The notes under the pieces were generated by a model, which saw only the letters and a list, made by a program, of their open reading frames with translations, did not search any database and had not been told where the DNA came from. A DNA stretch of 10,087 bases, from positions 1 through 10,087 of the forward strand of contig JAGLWW010000017.1 in assembly GCA_023133195.1 (NCBI GenBank), given 5' to 3'. This DNA is from Candidatus Aenigmatarchaeota archaeon. GTDB taxonomy: Archaea; Aenigmatarchaeota; Aenigmatarchaeia; PWEA01; JAGHBM01. The position numbers were made by a program, and so were the translations under genes. This document shows, in pieces, positions 1 to 6,024 of this stretch (positions are counted from its first letter, which is position 1; the number at the start of each line of letters is the position of its first letter).

Positions 1-921
1 CCTTACGTTGCTTCTACGATTTCAACGGATTACGGGCCAATAGGAAACATAGTTCTTAACATGAGCACTGACAATATACCCGGAGAGCTTTCCAGACTTT
101 TGACAAACGATAAGTTTGAACAGACTTACCAGACGCCATTCGGCAAGTTCACTATAACTGTCACCTCCAATGGAATCTACCAGGAGTTGGTCAGGCCAGA
201 CAGAAAAGTTATAGTCGAGGAGACACCCGACTTTACCAAGTGGGAACTGATTGCAAAGAACTACAATCTTATTGTGAACAAGACAGGAACAAAAATAACG
301 GAAAAGTTTACAAGTCCGGACGGCTATCAGGAAACAACAAAAGAAATGGGGAACATAGAAGAAATTGTGAGAGGTAACGTGGAGAACTATGGCGAGGCAA
401 AGGAATTGCTTGAGGAAGAGCTGCAAAGAATGGAAAAAATAAAGCAGGATTACATGAACATACCGGGAACAGACCACGTGACATCCGGAGAAAAAATAGC
501 AATAAACGAGCTTCTACCGGACCCGAACGGGACACAGGATTACAACCATGACGGTAACTTCACGGACGCTGGTGACGAATTTATTGAAATTTACAATTAC
601 GGTGACGAAGAAGTGGATTTATCGGGTTGGGAACTCAGGGACGGCAGTGTACTCACAATTCCTCAAGGGACGATATTAGATTCCGGCGAGTTTATTTACT
701 TCGTCTCCGGAGACAAGGACGGTGATTACGGAAACGAATGGAGCGGTTCATGGCCATCCTTGACAAACAACGGCGACGAAATAAAACTTTATGACGACGA
801 GGACAAACTAGTGGATACGCTTGCATACACAACAAGCACAACAGGCAAGTCTTGGTCAAGAATACCTGATGGAACAGGAGGAATAGAGGAAACAGATCCG
901 ACACCGGGTAGTTCCAATTAG
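1..921 (+). CDS. Lamin-tail-domain (LTD) protein, 5'-truncated by window edge
   Basis: The reading frame is open from base 1 with no stop, and the first in-frame ATG (base 61) has no well-placed Shine-Dalgarno sequence. I therefore read it as the 3' part of a longer gene (306 residues visible). Residues 1-160 are not recognised: a beta-rich stretch, then a charged, probably helical or coiled-coil segment (about 125-155) rich in E, K and Q. From about residue 165 to the end is a lamin-tail-like immunoglobulin fold: an INELLPDP opening, EFIEIYN, the hallmark LSGWELRDG, an LDSGEFIYF strand, NNGDEIKLYD and a final VDTLAY strand. Between the first two strands, D180-x-N182-x-D184-G resembles a calcium-binding loop, as in many secreted bacterial LTD proteins. 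LTDs are usually found on secreted or surface proteins as binding modules, so an extracytoplasmic location is inferred; the signal sequence would lie upstream. The TAG stop abuts the stop of the opposing gene with no spacer. The domain call is firm, the overall function unknown. Confidence 0.85.
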   Translation, partial: PYVASTISTDYGPIGNIVLNMSTDNIPGELSRLLTNDKFEQTYQTPFGKFTITVTSNGIYQELVRPDRKVIVEETPDFTKWELIAKNYNLIVNKTGTKITEKFTSPDGYQETTKEMGNIEEIVRGNVENYGEAKELLEEELQRMEKIKQDYMNIPGTDHVTSGEKIAINELLPDPNGTQDYNHDGNFTDAGDEFIEIYNYGDEEVDLSGWELRDGSVLTIPQGTILDSGEFIYFVSGDKDGDYGNEWSGSWPSLTNNGDEIKLYDDEDKLVDTLAYTTSTTGKSWSRIPDGTGGIEETDPTPGSSN

Positions 922-1143
922 TCACTCTGCGGCAAAACCATCCAACTTTTTTTCTATTTTTATTTTAATTCTTTTCTTCAGGTTAATATGAACGAAATAA
1001 GAAGTAAGTGCACCGACTATTGAATAGAGATATAGAACAGCAACTATGGTCCAATAATTTATGGGAACAAATTGCAGAATCAACGAAGATATTGAAGCTA
1101 TGGTAACCCCGATGAAGAGACCTATCTTCAAGCTGTGTTTCAT
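922..1143 (-). CDS. Small two-helix membrane protein, unknown function
   Basis: This 73-residue protein has two hydrophobic segments, about residues 6-28 (ending LILQFV) and 31-53 (YWTIVAV through VGALTSYFV), separated by a short P-I-N turn. A strongly basic tail (KKRIKIKIEKK) and a short acidic end follow. By the positive-inside rule the basic tail, and probably both termini, would lie in the cytoplasm with a hairpin across the membrane. It is the last gene of the nth-metK operon, 7 bases after the metK stop. Its likely Shine-Dalgarno sequence, GTGAT (1150-1154, six bases from the ATG), contains the metK stop codon, which suggests translational coupling. I do not recognise a family. Co-transcription with metK may be incidental, and nothing in the sequence shows a link to SAM. 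That it is a real gene is supported by the coupling, the lack of any other coding explanation for the interval and the clean two-helix pattern. Confidence 0.7.
   Translation of the reverse strand: MKHSLKIGLFIGVTIASISSLILQFVPINYWTIVAVLYLYSIVGALTSYFVHINLKKRIKIKIEKKLDGFAAE
947..978 (+). terminator. T-rich tract, probable terminator for the LTD gene
   Basis: A run of 32 bases on the + strand is almost entirely T, broken by a few A and C, starting 26 bases after the LTD stop codon. Archaeal RNA polymerase is known to terminate at U-rich tracts without needing a hairpin, and I see no hairpin. The tract lies inside the opposing small membrane-protein gene, where on the other strand it encodes the lysine/isoleucine-rich tail. 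The terminator role is inferred from position and composition. Confidence 0.5.
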
Positions 1144-1149
1144 TTCTTT

Positions 1150-1154
1150 ATCAC
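1150..1154 (-). promoter_or_regulatory. Shine-Dalgarno GTGAT overlapping the metK stop
   Basis: On the minus strand GTGAT lies six bases before the ATG at 1143 and includes the TGA stop of metK. GTGAT pairs with the archaeal 16S 3' end (AUCAC). The arrangement favours coupled translation of the small membrane protein by ribosomes finishing metK. The same TTGTGATAAA string precedes the GalT-like gene. Confidence 0.5.
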
Positions 1155-2302
1155 AACCCGGCTTCTTTTTTCAGGATTTGGGCCAGGTCTGTCTTTTCCC
1201 AGGTAAAATCCGGGTCTTCGCGGCCAAAGTGGCCGTAACATGATGTTTTTCTGTAAATCGGTCTTAGCAGGTCAAGTTGTTTTACAATTCCACCGGGATT
1301 TAGTTTGAAATGCTTGTTTACAAGCTCCAGTATTTTTTCGTTTGGTATTTTTTCAGTCCCGAATGTATCCACCATAATTGACAAGGGCTTTGAGCCTCCG
1401 ATTACATAGGAAAGCTGAATTTCACATTTCTCGCAGATTCCTGCTGCCACGATATTCTTGGCGATGTAACGGGCCATGTAAGTAGCAGACTTGTCCACTT
1501 TTGTAGGGTCTTTTCCGGAGAAAGCACCTCCACCATGGCCACCGACTCCGCCGTAGGTATCGGCTATTATTTTTCTCCCAGTTATCCCGGCATCGGCTAC
1601 AGGTCCGCCAATCACGAACCTTCCAGTATTGTTTATATAATATTCTGTTTTTTCGTTCAACCAATCCTTGCAGACAGGTTTTATAACTTTTTCTTTTACA
1701 TCTTTCCTTAGTTTTTCTATGTCTACATCTGGGTCATGCTGTGCAGCCACGACCACGGAAGTTATGTACTTTGGTTTCCCTTTCTCGTATTTCACACTAA
1801 CTTGAGTTTTCCCGTCAGGCCTTAGATAGGAAAGAGTTTTGTTTTTTCTGACACTGGCAAGCTTTTTTGCAAGCTTGTGTGCAAGTAGTATAGGAAGGGG
1901 CATCAGTTCCGGCGTTTCATTAGTTGCGTAACCGCTCATCATACCCTGGTCACCGGCTCCCCTTTCTTCCCTGTTCACACCCATTGCTATGTCTGGTGAT
2001 TGCTCATGAATGCTGACAAGGGCACCAACTGTGTTGTAATCAAAGCCATATTCAGGTTTGTCGTAACCAACGTCTTTGATAACAGATCGGACAATATCAG
2101 AAACATTTATGTAAGCAGAAGTTGTTATTTCCCCAGTTACTATAGCAAAGCCCATGCCAACCATGGTCTCGCATGCAACCCTCGCATTTTTATCTTGTCT
2201 AAGAATTTCATCTAGAATTGTATCTGAAATGGCATCAGAAATTTTATCCGGATGACCTTCGGTCATCGCCTCAGAAGTAAAAACAAAATCACCTTTTTTC
2301 AT
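1151..2302 (-). CDS. metK: S-adenosylmethionine synthetase, bacterial-type MetK
   Basis: This enzyme makes S-adenosylmethionine from methionine and ATP in the cytosol, releasing phosphate and diphosphate. The 383 residues match the usual length of bacterial MetK (384 in E. coli). Both family signatures are present: [12 protein letters not shown] (about 115-126) and the glycine-rich P-loop-like [17 protein letters not shown] (about 257-273). So are [12 protein letters not shown] near residue 16 (active-site His and metal-binding Asp) and [20 protein letters not shown] before the loop. These belong to the bacterial/eukaryotic family (COG0192), not to the archaeal MAT family (COG1812), which shares almost no sequence with it; this is unexpected next to archaeal-type genes. 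An in-frame GTG at 2308 would add two residues, but it overlaps the Shine-Dalgarno GGGGGTG, so ATG 2302 is preferred. The gene is second in the operon: its first 14 bases overlap the end of nth, and a small membrane-protein gene follows after 7 bases. Identity is very secure. Confidence 0.97.
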   Translation of the reverse strand: MKKGDFVFTSEAMTEGHPDKISDAISDTILDEILRQDKNARVACETMVGMGFAIVTGEITTSAYINVSDIVRSVIKDVGYDKPEYGFDYNTVGALVSIHEQSPDIAMGVNREERGAGDQGMMSGYATNETPELMPLPILLAHKLAKKLASVRKNKTLSYLRPDGKTQVSVKYEKGKPKYITSVVVAAQHDPDVDIEKLRKDVKEKVIKPVCKDWLNEKTEYYINNTGRFVIGGPVADAGITGRKIIADTYGGVGGHGGGAFSGKDPTKVDKSATYMARYIAKNIVAAGICEKCEIQLSYVIGGSKPLSIMVDTFGTEKIPNEKILELVNKHFKLNPGGIVKQLDLLRPIYRKTSCYGHFGREDPDFTWEKTDLAQILKKEAGL

Positions 2303-2930
2303 AAACACACCCCCGTTTTTTATAATAGTTGCAAATTATATTTAAAGGACACTCTGGACATTTTGGGTTTATTGGCTTGCAAATTTCCTGGCCGAACCTG
2401 ACTAGGCCCATATTTACAAGAAATCTTTTCCTTCCTTTGATAAGACTTTCCAATATTTTCCTTACTTCCTCCACGTTGGCCTTTTTGTCCACAATACCGA
2501 TTCTTTTGGGAATTCTTCCAACATGGACATCCACAGCTATGGTTTTTACGCCGAAGCCGTATGAGAGAGTCACGTCAGCGGTTTTGTAACCGACGCCCGG
2601 TAATTTCATGAGTTCTTCCCTGGTTTTCGGGACACGTCCTTTATAATCCTTAAGAATTATTTTGGAGATTTTTTTTATGTGAAGGGCCTTCTGTCTGTAC
2701 GTGCCCGAAGGTTTTATTAATTTTTCTATCTTCTTCAAGGGAAGTTTTGATATTGCTTGTGGCGTACGGGCCACGGAAAAGAGTTGCTTCGAGGCCTTTG
2801 CCGTGTTCTCGTCACGAGTTCTCTGGGAAAGGACTGTGCTTATGAGAAGCTGGAAATGGGGAGTTCTGCCTGTTTCCGGATAGCCATATCTTTTTTCAAG
2901 AAAGTTCGTAAGCTTTTTAACCCTGTTCAT
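2289..2930 (-). CDS. nth: Endonuclease III, DNA glycosylase/AP lyase with [4Fe-4S] cluster
   Basis: This base-excision repair enzyme removes oxidised pyrimidines (for example thymine glycol) and cuts the DNA backbone by beta-elimination. The 213 residues match the family. Visible features are the N-terminal [20 protein letters not shown] segment, typical of archaeal homologues; the helix-hairpin-helix [11 protein letters not shown] (110-120) with catalytic Lys116; the catalytic Asp134 in AVDVHVGRI; and the iron-sulphur loop C184-x6-C191-x2-C194-x5-C200, which matches the family spacing exactly. Lys116 plus Asp134 predicts a bifunctional glycosylase/lyase and not a MutY- or MIG-type monofunctional enzyme. 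An unusual detail is PKRIGIV after the catalytic Asp, where SNRLGLV-like sequences are common. It is the first gene of the operon. No Shine-Dalgarno precedes ATG 2930, and a TATA-like element lies about 26-32 bases upstream, so the mRNA is probably leaderless. It is transcribed divergently from the lhr helicase gene. Confidence 0.96.
   Translation of the reverse strand: MNRVKKLTNFLEKRYGYPETGRTPHFQLLISTVLSQRTRDENTAKASKQLFSVARTPQAISKLPLKKIEKLIKPSGTYRQKALHIKKISKIILKDYKGRVPKTREELMKLPGVGYKTADVTLSYGFGVKTIAVDVHVGRIPKRIGIVDKKANVEEVRKILESLIKGRKRFLVNMGLVRFGQEICKPINPKCPECPLNIICNYYKKRGCVYEKR
2308..2314 (-). promoter_or_regulatory. Shine-Dalgarno of metK (decides the start codon)
   Basis: GGGGGTG on the minus strand is followed by a five-base spacer TGTTT and ATG 2302. 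The alternative GTG start (2308-2306) shares its first base with this element and could not use it. The layout is nearly identical to that before ppsA (GGAGGTG, spacer TGTTG, ATG). The element lies inside the last codons of nth. Confidence 0.75.
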
Positions 2931-2998
2931 ATAGTATTATTAGTGTGAATTTAGGTTTATATCGAAATATATAACACTGTTATATTTTGGTGAATAAA
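2931..2998. promoter_or_regulatory. Divergent nth/lhr promoter with shared TATA box and 17-bp palindrome
   Basis: The 68-base gap is strongly AT-rich. TTTATAT at 2956-2962 reads ATATAAA on the other strand and sits at a TATA distance for both genes. Rightward it predicts a start near 2985, just before the lhr Shine-Dalgarno GGTGA (2989-2993, five bases from ATG 2999). Leftward it predicts a start near 2930-2934, at the nth ATG itself (leaderless). Between the TATA box and the rightward start lies ATATAACA-C-TGTTATAT (2969-2985), a perfect palindrome with 8-base arms and a single central base. That is the usual position for an archaeal repressor operator. Elements are read directly; promoter and operator roles are inferred. 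Confidence 0.6.
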
Positions 2999-5836
2999 AT
3001 GCCTAAAGAAAAAGAAAAAAAGGAGGAAAAAGAAAAAAAAGACGTCTTCGATGTCTTGCATCCGAAGGTAAAGGAGTTAGCCAAAGACAGGTTTGGCAAG
3101 GCAACCCAGGTCCAGAATTTGGCCATACCTAAAATTCTTCAGGGCAAGAACGTTTTAGCCATAGCTGGAACTGGATTCGGTAAAACAGAGGCGGTAATGC
3201 TTCCAATATTCTCCCTCTGGCTTAAGGAAAAACCAAATCCAATTTCTGTCCTTTACATTTGCCCGCTCCGTTCCCTGAATCGTGACATGTTCAAGCGTCT
3301 GCTCTGGTGGGGAAACAAGCTTGACATGGACATATCCGTAAGGCACGGCGATACTACACAATATGAAAGAAGCAAACAATCAGAGTTCCCGCCCGACCTA
3401 CTGATATCAACACCGGAAACCCTCCAGGCCATCCTTCCAGGCTCCAGAATGAAAGAAAACCTTTCAAACATAAAGTGGGTCGTGATAGACGAGATTCATG
3501 AACTGGTTGGAAGCAAAAGAGGGATACAGTTGAGCATAGCGTTGGAGAGACTCAGACAGTTATCAAAGAATTTCCAGATAATTGGACTGTCAGCGACAAT
3601 CGGTTCTCCAAAAGAAGTGGCCGGTTTTCTTGGAAAGGATGTGGAAATAGTAAAGGCAATAAGTCCCAAAGACTTGGACATAGAGGTAATCTCCCCAAGC
3701 CCACAGAAAGAAGACAAGGAACTTGCAGAGAAAATATTCCTTGGTCCAGAGGCAACTACGCGTTTACGGCAAATATTTGATTTGGTAAAAAACAAGAAAT
3801 CTCTGGTCTTTACTAATACTAGGGAGGCCGCAGAAGTTCTCTCTTCCCGATTAAGGAGATTAGAGTACGAGGGGCATGGTATACACCACAGTTCTCTTAG
3901 CAAAGACGTGAGAATTCAGGCCGAGGATATGTTTAAAAACGGCGAATTGAATGCCTTGATTTGTACTTCATCGCTTGAATTAGGCATTGACATTGGGACT
4001 ATAGAGCAGGTAATTCAGTACATGAGTCCGAGGCAGGTTTCCAAAATTGTACAGAGAGTCGGGAGAAGCGGTCATAGAGTGGGAAAGAAAAGCAAGGGAA
4101 TAATAATAGCATCTGATTATGATGACATTCTGGAGGCAGGTGTTATAGCAAGAAGAGCCATGGCAGGGGAACTGGAAAAGACAAAATTCCATGAACTTGC
4201 CTATGACGTCCTTTCACACCAGATTGTAGGCCTGGCTCTGGATGAATATGGAATAGACTGTAAAAAAGCTTATGAACTGATAAAAAAATCCTATCCATAT
4301 AGAAATCTCAAAAAGGAGGAGTTTTCCAGGATAATGAAATTCATGGAAATCCTAAGGATGTTATATCTTGATACAGGGATAAAGAGGAGAAGAAATTCAT
4401 GGAAATATTATTACGAAAATCTGTCTACTATACCAAGTATATACCAGTACAGGGTAATAGACAACGTAGAAAACAGGGAAGTCGGGGTTCTTGACGAAAC
4501 TTTCGTCGCAGAGCATGGTGAGACAGGAACAACATTCATAGTAAAGGGAAGCCCCTGGAAAATTCTGTCCGTTTATTCAGGAAAAGTTTTTGTGGAACCG
4601 GTCGATGACATAACTTCAGCAGTACCGGCTTGGGAAGGAGAACTTATACCAGTTACTAGGGAAATCGCAGAGGAAGTCGGAGAATTAAGGCGTTCTATCT
4701 CAGATATGATAAAGAAAAAACTTAAAGAGGAAAAGATGACAGATGAAATCCGAAAAAAATACCCAATATCTCCTGAGGCATGTACAAAAATTATTGATTA
4801 TATTCATGACCAGACAAAGAGCAGGAAGGTTGTGCCGGATGACAAGACAATTCTTATAGAAGGAAACAAAGACTTTGTGGTCATACATTCCTGTTTCGGT
4901 TCCATGATAAACCAGACTCTAAGCCGTTTCTTTTCCTCTCTCCTTACAGCAGGACTGGGAAAGAGTGTGGGAATAAAGAACGACCCGTACAGGATAATAA
5001 TTCAGGGTGTTTCAAAAGAGGAAATCCTTAAGACAATAAAAGACAACACGGAGAAAGATTTTGAATTAATAATAAATAACACCACAGACAGGACACAGAT
5101 GTTTCGTTGGCGTTTTATCCACGTTGCCAAGAGATTTGGGGCAATAAGAAAAGATGCAAAATGGGACAGGATGAACATGACTAAAATGGTGGACTCTTAC
5201 AGAGGTAGCCCGGTCTTTGAGGAAGCGATAAGAGAAGTCTATATGGAGAAACTGGACATGAAAGGAGCCAAAGAAATCTTTAGGAAAATCAAAAACAACG
5301 AAATAGAAGTGGTTGTAGACGACTCACAGAAACTGTCACCAATAGGAAAGGTTGGTGTGGAGTATCAATTCAGGGAATTGGTAGGACCCAAGAAACCCGA
5401 AAAAGAGATTTTTTCCGTGTTCAAGCACAGGCTTCTTAACACAAGAGTCAGGCTGGTCTGCATGAAATGTGGAAAATTTTCTGTGTCAAAGTCAGTCGGG
5501 ATGATAAAGGACGATCCGGAGTGTCCGCTATGTGGCAGCAGGTTCATAACAGTTATGAAGCCGCATGAAAAGGAAAAAGAAAAAATAATAAAAAAGAATT
5601 TAGAAGGAAAGGAGCTTTCAATTGAGGAAAACAAAAAACTTAAGAATATGGAAAACGCTGCAGATTTGATTCTGACCTACGGAACAAAAGTCGTGACTGC
5701 TCTGGCTGGCAGGGGTGTGGGACCGGATACTGCAATAAGGATTTTGGCCAAGCAAAAAGAGAACGAGGAAGATTTTCTTAAGGACATACTCCAAGCGGAA
5801 AGAAATTTTTGTAAAACAAAGAGATTCTGGTCCTGA
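2999..5836 (+). CDS. lhr: Lhr-family superfamily 2 helicase with C-terminal zinc ribbon
   Basis: This ATP-driven 3'-5' nucleic-acid helicase belongs to the Lhr family, linked in archaea to DNA repair, recombination-intermediate processing or RNA handling. With ATG 2999 it has 945 residues, typical of archaeal Lhr. ATG 2999 is chosen because GGTGA (2989-2993) is five bases upstream; TTG 2987 and GTG 2990 would overlap it. In order: a lysine/glutamate-only extension (about 2-15); RecA1 with Walker A GTGFGKTE (57-64), DEIH box (164-167) and SAT (198-200); RecA2 with TSSLELGIDIG (323-333) and the arginine-finger motif QRVGRSGHRVG (352-362); a winged-helix region (about 380-490); the Lhr core, including the AWEGE tryptophan (W545); a zinc ribbon C821-x2-C824-x17-C842-x2-C845; and a closing ALAGRGVGPDTAIRIL helical segment common in archaeal Lhr. 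All core motifs are intact. Phe in the Walker A loop, where GSGKT is usual, is mildly atypical. It is divergent from nth. Which Lhr subgroup it belongs to is not settled here. Confidence 0.93.
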   Translation: MPKEKEKKEEKEKKDVFDVLHPKVKELAKDRFGKATQVQNLAIPKILQGKNVLAIAGTGFGKTEAVMLPIFSLWLKEKPNPISVLYICPLRSLNRDMFKRLLWWGNKLDMDISVRHGDTTQYERSKQSEFPPDLLISTPETLQAILPGSRMKENLSNIKWVVIDEIHELVGSKRGIQLSIALERLRQLSKNFQIIGLSATIGSPKEVAGFLGKDVEIVKAISPKDLDIEVISPSPQKEDKELAEKIFLGPEATTRLRQIFDLVKNKKSLVFTNTREAAEVLSSRLRRLEYEGHGIHHSSLSKDVRIQAEDMFKNGELNALICTSSLELGIDIGTIEQVIQYMSPRQVSKIVQRVGRSGHRVGKKSKGIIIASDYDDILEAGVIARRAMAGELEKTKFHELAYDVLSHQIVGLALDEYGIDCKKAYELIKKSYPYRNLKKEEFSRIMKFMEILRMLYLDTGIKRRRNSWKYYYENLSTIPSIYQYRVIDNVENREVGVLDETFVAEHGETGTTFIVKGSPWKILSVYSGKVFVEPVDDITSAVPAWEGELIPVTREIAEEVGELRRSISDMIKKKLKEEKMTDEIRKKYPISPEACTKIIDYIHDQTKSRKVVPDDKTILIEGNKDFVVIHSCFGSMINQTLSRFFSSLLTAGLGKSVGIKNDPYRIIIQGVSKEEILKTIKDNTEKDFELIINNTTDRTQMFRWRFIHVAKRFGAIRKDAKWDRMNMTKMVDSYRGSPVFEEAIREVYMEKLDMKGAKEIFRKIKNNEIEVVVDDSQKLSPIGKVGVEYQFRELVGPKKPEKEIFSVFKHRLLNTRVRLVCMKCGKFSVSKSVGMIKDDPECPLCGSRFITVMKPHEKEKEKIIKKNLEGKELSIEENKKLKNMENAADLILTYGTKVVTALAGRGVGPDTAIRILAKQKENEEDFLKDILQAERNFCKTKRFWS
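3005..3042 (+). repeat. 38-base homopurine tract in the lhr 5' coding region
   Basis: Every base from 3005 to 3042 is A or G, mostly A runs with GGAGG in the middle. It encodes the lysine/glutamate extension at the start of Lhr. Such low-complexity A-rich runs are prone to polymerase slippage. On the minus strand it is a pyrimidine tract. No function beyond coding is visible. Confidence 0.6.
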
Positions 5837-5840
5837 AAAG

Positions 5841-5852
5841 TTTTTAATATTT
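5841..5852 (+). promoter_or_regulatory. TATA-like element before the 44-residue ORF
   Basis: TTTTTAATATTT lies just after the lhr stop. Its centre is about 30 bases before ATG 5877, which would place transcription start within a few bases of that ATG (leaderless). The run of T could equally act as the lhr terminator. Both readings rest on position and composition only. Confidence 0.35.
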
Positions 5853-5876
5853 ACTTTCCCATGTTATATTGGTCCA

Positions 5877-6011
5877 ATGGAAGAAAAAAAATTGAAGAAG
5901 GAATTTGATTTAGATGAAATTGATGTGAAATGGGAGGACGAAGTTTTTCCCGAGGAGAAAATGTTAGGAACCCTTGCACTTTCTGATGAAAAGAAAAAAA
6001 TTAAAAAATAA
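5877..6011 (+). CDS. Candidate small acidic/basic protein, 44 residues, unknown function
   Basis: An ATG-to-TAA frame of 45 codons fills the gap between lhr and the opposing GalT-like gene. The product is very highly charged: it opens MEEKKLKKEFDLDEIDVKWE, has one hydrophobic patch (MLGTLALS, about residues 29-36) and ends in a lysine-rich tail. There is no membrane segment, cysteine pair or recognisable motif. It starts 40 bases after the lhr stop, has no Shine-Dalgarno, and has a TATA-like element at leaderless distance. It ends 13 bases before the stop of the convergent gene. Support is the good fit to the gap, codon use like that of the neighbours and the promoter-like spacing. Against it, a short A-rich frame can arise by chance. 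No function is proposed. Confidence 0.45.
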   Translation: MEEKKLKKEFDLDEIDVKWEDEVFPEEKMLGTLALSDEKKKIKK

Positions 6012-6012
6012 A
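5991..6012 (-). terminator. T-rich tract, probable terminator for the galT-like operon
   Basis: On the minus strand this stretch is nearly all T, starting about 12 bases after the stop codon of the GalT-like gene. It fits a U-tract archaeal terminator; no hairpin is needed or seen. On the + strand the same bases encode the lysine tail of the 44-residue ORF. Confidence 0.5.
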
Positions 6013-6024
6013 CCGGTTGCTTAT

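Noticed and set aside
61..63. ATG 61 as the true start of the LTD gene
   Set aside because: The frame is open through the 20 codons upstream to the window edge with sensible residues, and no Shine-Dalgarno or TATA element is correctly placed for base 61.
22..477. 151-codon open frame on the minus strand opposite the LTD gene
   Set aside because: The sense frame is continuous through the recognisable lamin-tail domain. The antisense product is rich in Phe, Cys and Val with no motif.
2306..2308. GTG as metK start (two residues longer)
   Set aside because: The codon overlaps the Shine-Dalgarno GGGGGTG, leaving no spacer; ATG 2302 has the ideal five-base spacing.
3496..3903. 135-codon open frame on the minus strand within lhr
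   Set aside because: It mirrors the RecA1/RecA2 coding region of a well-supported helicase gene. The composition is what reverse complement of lysine/leucine-rich coding gives.
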